From: Asticcacaulis sp.
Lineage (GTDB): Bacteria > Pseudomonadota > Alphaproteobacteria > Caulobacterales > Caulobacteraceae
Length of the DNA: 64,000 nucleotides
NCBI GenBank assembly: GCA_024707255.1
Contig: JANQAC010000002.1
Coordinates: 614,001-678,000, forward strand
Reading direction: 5' to 3'
The notes beneath the pieces were generated by a model that ran no database searches, was not told the DNA's origin, and saw nothing but the letters and a program-made list of their open reading frames with translations. Shown here one piece after another: positions 36,736 to 45,700 of the stretch (positions are counted from its first letter, which is position 1; each line of letters opens with the position of its first letter). The position numbers were made by a program, and so were the translations under genes.

Positions 36736-37118
36736 AGCTGCTGCTCGATACGCATCTGTTGCTGTGGGCCGTTTCAGCGCCGAAAAGACTGTCGCCAGAG
36801 ATTGTGCAGCTACTGACTGATCCACAGAATGAACTGGTTTTCAGCGTTGTCAGTATCTGGGAAATCGCCATCAAGAAAAGCCGTGGACACGCGGATTTCG
36901 TGGCGGACCCGCATATTATCAGGCGTGGTATGCTCGACAATGGGTATCAGGAACTGTTGATAAAAAGTGACCATGCCGTCGCGGTCGCCAACCTGCCGTG
37001 GCTTCACAAGGATCCGTTCGATCGCTTGCTGGTGGCGCAGGCGACGGTCGAAGGTATCTTGCTTCTGACCTCCGACCGTCAGGTGGCCGATTATTCCGGT
37101 CCGATCCGGCTGGTTTAG
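36732..37118 (+). CDS. vapC: PIN-domain ribonuclease toxin (VapC-like)
   Basis: 128 residues, one PIN domain. Acidic residues expected for Mg-dependent RNA cleavage are D6 (LLLDTHLLLWAV), E near 44 (SIWEIAIKKSRG), D near 94 (KDPFDRLLVAQA) and D near 114 (LTSDRQVADY), all present. VapC toxins typically cut initiator tRNA or rRNA; the target here is unknown. Co-translated with the antitoxin. Convergent with the M16 peptidase gene, four bases overlapping. Confidence 0.9.
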   Translation: MKLLLDTHLLLWAVSAPKRLSPEIVQLLTDPQNELVFSVVSIWEIAIKKSRGHADFVADPHIIRRGMLDNGYQELLIKSDHAVAVANLPWLHKDPFDRLLVAQATVEGILLLTSDRQVADYSGPIRLV

Positions 37119-40002
37119 GGTTTCGCCGCTTCCGCTGTTGCCGGCTTGATCTGGATGCGCATGGCCTTGTTCATATCGAGATACTCATTGGCCAGTTTCT
37201 GGATATCGGCCACGGTCACGGCCTTGTACTGGTCGCGGCGGGTGCGGATATAGTCGAGCTTGCGCGGGTCTGTCGTCGAGCCGGGCAGGGCGCCGGCCCA
37301 GAAGGTGTTGGTCTTCAGGTCGGTATCCATGCGGTCGAGCAGCGGTTTCTGTGCGCGCAGCAGTTCGTCAGCGCTGATCGGATGCGCCTTGAGATCGGCC
37401 ACAATGCCGGCCACCGCGTCATAATAGGCCTGGTCATCCTCCGGCTTCACCTGGGCGACGGCGCTGAGATAGCCGAAGCCGGGGAAGGTCTGGGAATAAT
37501 AGTTGCTGGCATAGGGGCTGTAGCTCAGGCCCTTCTGCTCGCGCACGATATCGGTCAGGCGCAGCGAGAGCACCTCGGCCAGGACGGTCAGGCCGCGGGC
37601 GCGTCGGGTGTCGGACATGAAGTCCGTGCCTGGCCAGGCGATATAGCTCAGATCCTGGTCGGCGCGGCCCTGATGCTCGAACACACGGTTGAGATTCTGG
37701 GTGGGGAAATGCAGAGACAGGCCGTCGGCGGGCAGGGCCGGTGTGTCGGCGCGTTTGCCGAGCGTAGCGAAGGTTTTGCTGATTTCAGCTTCGGCTTCGG
37801 CTTCGGAGATATCGCCGACAATGGTGATTTCGACCGGCTCGGTCTTGAGTTGGCGGTCGATCAGCGCCTTCACCTGGTCATTGGTGGTGGCGAGGAAATC
37901 GGCCTCGGACGGCATGGTGAAGCGCGGGTCGTTGTTCCGCAGGGCGGCCGCCCCGTTCATCTGGAAGACGCCGCCGGGCGTGGAGTTGAGCTGGTTGTAA
38001 TAGTCGGGAATGAAGGATTTCAGGCGGGCAAAGGCATCGGGGCTATAGGCCGCATCGGTGGTGAAGGCCATCAGCACCTGCATCTGGGTGGCGAAGTCTG
38101 TCGGATTAGTGCCGCCTGAAAGCGTGGTGGCGTCTTCGCCAATGCTCAGGCCCACGCTGTAGATCTTGCCGGTCAGGCTGTCCTTGATTTCTGAGGCGGT
38201 GAGCTTGCCGAGGCCGCCTTCCTGCAGATCGGACACCGAGGCGGCGAAGACTGGCGGCTTCGCTGCGGGCGACAGGGCGCTTAAGCCCCCGGCAAAGCGG
38301 ACGGTAATGCCGATTTCATCGTCCTTGAAATCGGTGGTCTTGATGGTGGCGCGCACGCCATTGGCCCGGTCAGTTGGGTCAGGCCGAGATCCTTGATCTC
38401 CTCGCGCTTGACCAGTTTGGCCGGCGTGCCGAAATCGGTATAGGGCCGGGGCTTGTTAACGCGGGCTTCGGAAGCCGCGACCTTGGCGGACTGAACCGTA
38501 TTATAGGTGTCGAGGAAGGCTTTCTGGTCGAAATCACCCAGGGTCGGGCCTTCGTGCCAAAGCAGCGGACCGTCGCCGGCGAACAGGGGCTTGATGCCGG
38601 CATTGAGGGCATTAAGCGTGATCGAAGGCTTCAGTTTCTGGAAATAGTCCCAGTCCTGCTGCGGGGAGGTGAAGACCTCGCCATCGGCCATGGAATCGAC
38701 CAGGGATTCGGCCAGTTGCCGGCTGTTGCGCGTATTGGCGCCCTGCAGGGCCTGCTTGAAATAGGTTTCGGTATCGCTGAGCGTGCGGTCAAGTTCGGCC
38801 TGGTCGGCGCCATATTCGATGAACTGGCGCACGGTGGTATAGGCGGCGACGAAGGCATCCTTCTCGCGGCCGGGCTTGGGCGTGATCGACAGTTGCGTGA
38901 CGGTGGCCGTGTGATCGACGTCATCATGAGCGATCGAGGCGGCGGCAAAGGGGGTATCCGGCAGCTTGGCCAGGCGCTCCAGGCGTTCGTTCAGAATCTG
39001 GGTGCGGAGGCTATCGAGGAAGTCGGCGGTTTCCTTAGCTTCAGTCTGGTAGACCTCGGTAATCGGTTGCGACCAGGTCAGGGTCAGTTCGGTGCGCAGG
39101 CCCTTTTCGGCATAGGCTTCGGAGGTGACACCCTTCGGCTTGTAAGCGCCGAAATCGATGACGCGGATCGGGGCCGCGGGCTTCTGCCAGTCGGAGAATT
39201 TCGTCTTTATACGCGCCTCCATGGCATCCGGATCGAAATCGCCGACCACGACCAGGGTGGCCTGTTCCGGGCGGTAAAAGCTGTTGTAATAATCGACGAA
39301 GCGGTCGCGCTTGGCGGTCTTGATGATGTCTGTAAGCCCGATCGGCAGGCGCACAGGGTATTTCTGGCCGCCGAAGGCCGCCGTGGACCATTTCATATAG
39401 GCGTGACGGCCAGGGCTGTCGCTGGCGCGTTCCTCGCCCAGGATGACGCCGCGCTCACGGTCGATGGCGCCGTCATCGAGCGACAGATTACCGGCGGTTT
39501 CGCGCATCAGGAACAGGCCGGTATCGAGGTCGTCGTCGGCCACCTTGGGCAGGTCGAGTTCGTAGACGGTTTCGCTGAAACCGGTATGGGCATTGGTGTC
39601 GGCGCCGAAGGACAGGCCATGGCGCTCCAGAATCTTGACCATGTCGCCTTCGGCCACGTTCTTCGAGCCGTTGAAGGCCATGTGTTCGAGGAAGTGGGCC
39701 AGGCCCTGCTGGCTGTCATCCTCCATCAGCGAGCCGCCATTGAAGCGCAGACGGATCGAGGCGGTGCCCGGCGGGGTGGCATTTTTGAGAATGATATAGG
39801 TCATGCCGTTGGGCAGCTTGCCGAAGCGTACCGCCGGATCAGCCTTGATGTCGGAATGGTTCTGGGGGAAGTCGAGGCCCGTACTGATATCGATCGGCTG
39901 AGCGGCGACCGGTGCTTCGGCATAACTGCTGACCGGCGTCAGGGCCGTGGTGGTCAGGGCCGCAATGGCGAAGGCGGTCAGCAGGGATTTTTTGATCAGC
40001 AT
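37115..40002 (-). CDS. Secreted M16 family zinc peptidase, two-domain (frameshifted)
   Basis: Restored length about 962 residues, the size of full-length pitrilysin/PqqL-type peptidases. Signal peptide MLIKKSLLTAFAIAALTTTALTPVSSYA. The inverted zinc motif is LAHFLEHMAFNG (H-x-x-E-H) near residue 105 with the downstream Glu in RGVILGEER. Two inactive M16-like repeats follow; the C-terminal one has RFAGGLSAL and GLSYSPYASNYYS. The frame breaks at the C3 run 38365-38367; one extra G on the coding strand gives LTGANGVRATIKTTDF. It probably degrades peptides in the periplasm. Upstream lies a palindromic repeat at 40023-40065. Confidence 0.9.
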
Positions 40003-40022
40003 GTAAGTATGGCTCCGGACAA

Positions 40023-40065
40023 GCGCATCCCAAAAAGTGTCCGCACTTTTTGGACTAAGATGCGC
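40023..40065. repeat. Nested intergenic palindrome
   Basis: Outer arms GCGCATC (40023-40029) and GATGCGC (40059-40065) enclose a perfect 10-bp inner stem CCAAAAAGTG/CACTTTTTGG with a TCCG loop (40030-40053). It lies 20 bases upstream of the M16 gene start. It resembles the GCGCATCC...GATGCGC palindromes scattered in alphaproteobacterial intergenic regions; I base that on recall. Confidence 0.65.
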
Positions 40066-40131
40066 GCCAACTAAAAATGTGAGGCTGACACTGCCGCAGG
40101 ATTGTGTCCGAAGAAAGCGAAATCCGGCGGA

Positions 40132-41749
40132 TTAACTTTTGTTAAGGTCGACGGATGGCTTTACCGGCAGGGGGGCCGGCTTTTTCTTCGCCGGCTGGCA
40201 GACCACAAGGGTGACCGGAATATTGCGCCAATTGCATTCGGCCTTGGTCATGGACTGGTGATAGGTGAGCGGCGCGTAGAACAGATAGCTGACCGCGATC
40301 AGGATACTTAGTCCGCACAGGATGCTGAAGCGGTGCTTCGCCACCAGCGGCACCTGCCGGGCGATGATCCTGAAGCATAAGGCTGCGAGCAGGTAGGTCA
40401 GGGCCAGGCCGATGAAGTAATGATAGATATACATCACCCGGTGGATGCCGAGGTAGATGTGGAATACCCAGAAAAACATGAACATGGCGAACAGGGCTTC
40501 CAGGCGGTCGAAGTCCATGGCGCGTGCCTCGGCGTCCGGGGTGTCCTTGCGGTCAAAGCGGCGGCGCGAGATCAGCACGGCCGCGCCGACGATGCCGACA
40601 AGACCTAAGCCCCAGTTGACCGGATTGCCGACCATGTGGGTATAGGCGGTCTTCTTGCCGTCGAAATCCCAGCGGTAGGTGATGGCCTTGGCCATGAAGG
40701 GCCACAGCACCGGTTGCGAGCCATTGGGTTCGGTCTTCACCTCGCCGGTGAAGTCGTACTTCATATACTTGTAATAGCCGACTGTTGCGTCCCAGACCAC
40801 CGCGGGCGACAGGCCGCGCTTGTGGGCGAGGTAGTCCCTGTAGACCTGGCCCATGGCGTTGTTGTCGCGGGCGCCGGCCTTGGTTGAGGTATCGGGGGCA
40901 TTGGGATTAAAGACGACATGCAGGGTGAAAAACAGCGCCACGACCGCCAGGAAGGCGCCGGCGATCGAGGAACCGCGCCAGAATTGCCGCAGCCAGTTGG
41001 GGCGCGAATGGTCCATCCACAGGGCGCGGCCGAGGCTCAACGCGCCGAGCAGGAGCATGACCAGCGAATTGACCTTGACCATGAAGCTGAGGCCGCACAG
41101 CAGGCCGAAGGCGGCATAGGTCAGGAGCGGCCGCTTCGATCTCGCGTCCGAAGGTATAGAGCCAGACCAGGATTGAGCCCAGGGTGAAGGTGAACTGGTA
41201 GGAATCGAGGTGGGCGGCCCGGAAGTGGACGATATAGGCGTTCTCGAAAACAAACAGCAGTGAGAAAACGAAGGCTTCGAAGGCTTCGCCATTAAGACGC
41301 AGGATGATGAGATAAAAGAGCAGGGCGCTGATGACCGCGAACAGGGCCGAGGGCATACGGATCGGCGTGAAATCGTAGCCTTTCGGCACGACGCGGGAAT
41401 CGATCTTTTTCACATCACCGAGGAAATGGGTGTCGATATTTTTGTTGATGCCCAACAGCTTGCCGGCCTTGACGCCGGCATCCATGAACATGAAGCCGAG
41501 CGGCGGATGCGAGGCATATTGCGCCTTGCCTTCCTCATATCTCTGGGTCGTCGTCAGGTAATAGGATCCGTCCCAGAAGGCATGGTTGGGGTTATTCAGG
41601 TCGCGCACGAAATTGAAGCAGGCCAGCACGATCACCAGGACGCCGAGCATCCACCGCAGGGTCTGGTCATCGGCGTTCCACAGACGGTCGGCGAAATCTT
41701 TCGCTTTTTGAATGAAGGAGGGGGCGGGCATGTTCGGGTCGGAGGTCAT
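40132..41749 (-). CDS. Membrane phospholipid-carrier-dependent glycosyltransferase (PMT/GT39-like, frameshifted)
   Basis: About 538 residues after repair, with ten or more membrane helices and a small soluble loop. Family signs: FWDGSYYLTTTQRYEEGKAQYASHPPLGFMF near the N-terminus, where the PMT acidic motif lies, RMPSALFAVISALLFYLIILRL, AHLDSYQFTF, and GIHRVMYIYHYFIGLALTYLL toward the C-terminus as in protein O-mannosyltransferases. The frame changes between about 41127 and 41150 (coding GGACGCGAGATCGAAG): one base too many. Unlike the other breaks this one is not in a homopolymer. Start ATG 41749; a GTG at 41761 is possible. Likely glycosylates an exported protein or lipid. Confidence 0.82.
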
Positions 41750-42066
41750 TAAGGCTCGCACATGTCGGGTCTGGCATTTAAGGATGAGTCTTATGCCCTA
41801 TTCGGTCCGGTCTGCCTACAGGTTTGACGATGGAGCGAGGCTTTGATATGCAAAGCTATTGCGGCGATTATGGGGCTACGTGGCGCACGAATAGGTTGCA
41901 AATTAACGCAATTTAAACGCCTTGATTGTAACTTAAGGTTGCGTCACGGTTTTCCCCTGAGATCGTTTGGCGCCCCACGTGCGCACTGTTTCTCCCTCTT
42001 CCGGGCGCGCACATAAACTCCGCGCCGGATCTGCTGGTCCCAGGTCCGGCCGGACCTTTTTAGCTT
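41750..42066. other. 317-base gap; possible small RNA on the plus strand
   Basis: No protein gene that I can support; the best small frame, a 22-codon one at 41848-41916, has no homologous look. On the plus strand there is a TTGACG (41824-41829) and, 17 bases later, TATGCA (41847-41852). The gap ends in a hairpin AGGTCC-GGCC-GGACCT (42042-42057) followed by TTTTT-like bases. No plus-strand gene lies upstream to use that terminator, so a transcript of roughly 200 bases is possible but unproven. Confidence 0.35.
42042..42062 (+). terminator. Hairpin with T-tract, no annotated plus-strand gene upstream
   Basis: Palindrome AGGTCCGGCCGGACCT followed by TTTTA in the plus direction. In the minus direction, downstream of the ABC permease, the sequence after the hairpin lacks a T-run, so the signal is oriented plus. 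See the gap entry for the small-RNA possibility. Confidence 0.55.
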
Positions 42067-42830
42067 TTAGCTCCGCAAGCGATAACCCGTCTTGAATATC
42101 CAGGCGATCAGCGCGACGCAGGCGGTCGTGAACACCAGGGTCATGCCGAAACTGACCATCACATTGACATCGGCCTTGCCATAGAAGGTCCAGCGGAAGC
42201 CGTTGACCAGATAGACGATCGGGTTGAACAGAGTGATGTGTTGCCAGAAGTCCGGCAGCATTTTGATGGAATAGAAGGTGCCGCCAAGGAAGGTCAGGGG
42301 GGTGATGATCAGCAGGGGGACGACCTGCAATTTCTCGAAGCCATCGGCCCAGACGCCCAGGATGAAGCCGAACAGCGAGAAGGTGAGGGCGATCATGACG
42401 AGGAATACGGCCGCCCAGATCGGGTGAACGACCTCATAAGGCACGAACAGCCGCGCGGTAATCAGGATGATGGTGCCCAGGATCACAGACTTGGTGGCGG
42501 CGGCCCCGACATAACCTAAAAGCGCTTCGACGACCGAGACAGGCGCGGACAACAGTTCGTAGATTGTGCCGGTAAAGCGCGGCAGGTAGATGCCGAACGA
42601 GGCATTTGAGGTGCTTTCGGTCAGGATTGACAGCAGGGTCAGGCCGGGCACGATAAAGGCGCCATACGAAACACCATCGACCAGGGTCATCTTGCTGCCG
42701 ATGGCCGAGCCGAAGACGATGAAATAGAGCGAGGTCGAGATGACCGGTGCGGCGATGCTCTGGAACAGGGTGCGCCAGGTGCGGTGCAGTTCGAAAAAAT
42801 AGATGGCGCGGACGGCGTGGAAATTGAGGC

Positions 42831-42834
<4 letters not shown>
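42067..42834 (-). CDS. ABC-2 type transporter permease
   Basis: 255 residues, six hydrophobic helices. ABC-2 family: [95 protein letters not shown]. It pairs with the ATPase gene upstream, which it overlaps by 4 bases, to form an exporter. The substrate cannot be told; YadH/NodJ-type permeases of this size handle polysaccharides, lipids or drugs. Confidence 0.9.
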
Positions 42835-43757
<923 letters not shown>

Positions 43758-43832
43758 CTGTTTTCCTTTGCGAGGTAATGCGTGACCTATATAGTCCGTT
43801 ATGCGCCAAAAAACGACAGGGGATATTCGCCG

Positions 43833-45584
43833 ATGAAGAGAGTTTTGCTGTGCGGACTGGCGTTTGTGGCTTTCGGTGCCCAGGCGAAAACGCCATTGGC
43901 GGACACTCTTTTCCGCAATGCTTACGTCTACACGGTCGATGCAAAGGATAGTGTGGCCCAGGCGCTGGCGGTAAAGGATGGCCGGATCGTCTATGTCGGG
44001 GATCAGGTCGGGGCAAAAGCCTTTACCGGCCGCAAGACGCAGGTGGTCGATCTCAAGGGCCGGATGGTCATGCCGGGCCTGATCGACGGGCATATGCACC
44101 CGCAATCGGGCGGCTTGCGGATGCTTAACTGTAATCTGGACTATGCGAGCCTGACGATTGCGGAATTTCAGGCGCGCATTCAAAAATGCGTCGATGACGA
44201 CAAAACAGCCGGACCGGATGACTGGCTGGAGGTCATCAACTGGTTTGAGCAGGGCGCTAAACCGCAGGGCACGATCCTGACCCGCACGGCGCTCGATGGC
44301 GTGAAAACCACGCGGCCGATCAAGGTCCATTCGTCCTTCGGCCATTCCAACCTGACCAATACACGCGGCCTGCAACTGGCAGGCATCACCCGTGATACTT
44401 CTGAGCCTAAGGATGGTGTGATTGTGCGCGATACGGCCGGTGAACCGACCGGGCTCTTGCAGGACGCGGCACAGGATTTGGTGGACAGGGTGGTGCCCGG
44501 CCCTTCGGTCGAAAAGAACTATCAGGCGACGCAACTGGCACTGAAAGCCATGCGCGAGCAGGGGATTACGTCATTTCTCGACGCCTATACCGATATCGAG
44601 ACCATGACCGCCTACCGCACGGTCTCCAAAGGGGGCGGCCTGACAGCGCGGGCGCATTTCGCCGTACTCATCGATTCCCCCGCGGACTACGATGCTGACA
44701 AAGCGATCGCCGAGGTTCTGAAGGAAAAGGCCGACTTCGAGCAAAAACCGGATGGCGCAAAGCCCATCATGACCGTCGATACCGCCAAGCTGTTCCTCGA
44801 TGGGGTTTATTCGGCGCCGGCCTTTTCGGCGGTAATGGTCGAGCCCTATTTCGAGAATGGCAAGCCGGGACACAATTACGGACCTAAGCCCTATTTCTCG
44901 CAAGCGCAGCTTGATGACACCCTGATCAAGCTGGCATCGGCGGGGCTCAATCCGCATATGCACGCCGATGGCGACGGCTCGGTGCGGATGGGCCTGAACG
45001 CGGTCGAGGCGATGCGAAAAGTGCATCCGGCAGACGATATCCGTCCGGCCATCGCCCATGATGAGATTGTCGATCCGGCCGATTACAGGCGCTATGCCGA
45101 GGTCGGCGCCCTGCCAGTGCTGTCCTTCCAGTGGGAGCGGCCTTCCATCGATATTATGCAGTCGATGTCGGCGCTGGGGCCGGTGCGGTCGGCGCTGATG
45201 GAACCGGCCGGCCTGCTGGAAATCTATGGCGCGCGCATTGTCTATGGCTCGGACTGGCCGGTGGATGCGCTCGATGAATGGCTGGCCCTGCAGATTGCTG
45301 TCACGCGCAAGGCGATTGGTGAGGACGCGGTGACATATCCCGACCGGCTGGGTATCGATCCGGGGCTGACAGTGGCGCAGGCGGTGCGGGCGATCACGCT
45401 CAATGCCGCCTACAGCCTGCGGCAGGACAAGGACACTGGCTCGCTTGAAGCAGGCAAGTTCGCCGACCTGATCGTACTCGATCGCAACCTGTTCCTGATC
45501 AAGCCGGAAGAGATCGGAGATACGAAAGTGTTGCTGACCATGGTCGGCGGGAAGGTGGTCTACAAGGCTGAGAGCCTTAAGTAA
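43833..45584 (+). CDS. Secreted YtcJ-type amidohydrolase
   Basis: 583 residues with a signal peptide ([18 protein letters not shown]). Amidohydrolase superfamily with metal ligands in [37 protein letters not shown] and YGSDWPVD; it ends in [14 protein letters not shown]. YtcJ-like enzymes hydrolyse N-acyl or imide bonds (for example N-substituted formamides); the substrate is unknown. The start at 43833 begins the signal peptide and has AGGGGA upstream. Two hairpins separate it from the convergent TonB receptor. A functional link to the isoaspartyl peptide genes nearby is possible but unproven. Confidence 0.85.
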   Translation: MKRVLLCGLAFVAFGAQAKTPLADTLFRNAYVYTVDAKDSVAQALAVKDGRIVYVGDQVGAKAFTGRKTQVVDLKGRMVMPGLIDGHMHPQSGGLRMLNCNLDYASLTIAEFQARIQKCVDDDKTAGPDDWLEVINWFEQGAKPQGTILTRTALDGVKTTRPIKVHSSFGHSNLTNTRGLQLAGITRDTSEPKDGVIVRDTAGEPTGLLQDAAQDLVDRVVPGPSVEKNYQATQLALKAMREQGITSFLDAYTDIETMTAYRTVSKGGGLTARAHFAVLIDSPADYDADKAIAEVLKEKADFEQKPDGAKPIMTVDTAKLFLDGVYSAPAFSAVMVEPYFENGKPGHNYGPKPYFSQAQLDDTLIKLASAGLNPHMHADGDGSVRMGLNAVEAMRKVHPADDIRPAIAHDEIVDPADYRRYAEVGALPVLSFQWERPSIDIMQSMSALGPVRSALMEPAGLLEIYGARIVYGSDWPVDALDEWLALQIAVTRKAIGEDAVTYPDRLGIDPGLTVAQAVRAITLNAAYSLRQDKDTGSLEAGKFADLIVLDRNLFLIKPEEIGDTKVLLTMVGGKVVYKAESLK

Positions 45585-45632
45585 GAAGCCCCCCCCCTCA
45601 TTTGAGGCGTGGTGGTGGGGCTTCTTGCTTTC
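45583..45632 (+). terminator. Terminator of the amidohydrolase gene
   Basis: Arms AAGAAGCCCC (45583-45592) and GGGGCTTCTT (45617-45626) pair perfectly, followed by GCTTTCT. The GGTGGTGGGG arm matches the palindromic repeat near 33.1 kb, so this looks like a partial copy of that family. Confidence 0.75.
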
Positions 45633-45642
45633 TCCACAAAAG

Positions 45643-45677
45643 AAAAAGGCCGGCGAGGGGGATAATATTCGCCGGCC
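45643..45677 (-). terminator. Terminator of the TonB-dependent receptor gene
   Basis: In the minus direction GGCCGGCGA (45677-45669) pairs with TCGCCGGCC (45656-45648), followed by TTTTTCTTTT. It sits 24 bases after the receptor stop codon. Confidence 0.88.
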
Positions 45678-45700
45678 GGTAGGTTTTCACTCTGACTTTA

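Noticed and set aside
38374..40074. 566-codon open frame antisense to the M16 peptidase
   Set aside because: The opposite strand has a signal peptide and the H-x-x-E-H zinc motif; the antisense product is low-complexity and unfamiliar.
41848..41916. 22-codon reading frame in the 41.8 kb gap
   Set aside because: Only weak ribosome-site resemblance and no recognisable sequence; too short to support.
43758..44534. Long N-terminal extension of the ABC ATPase
   Set aside because: Runs antisense through the amidohydrolase signal and metal motifs; the ATPase domain begins at 43757.
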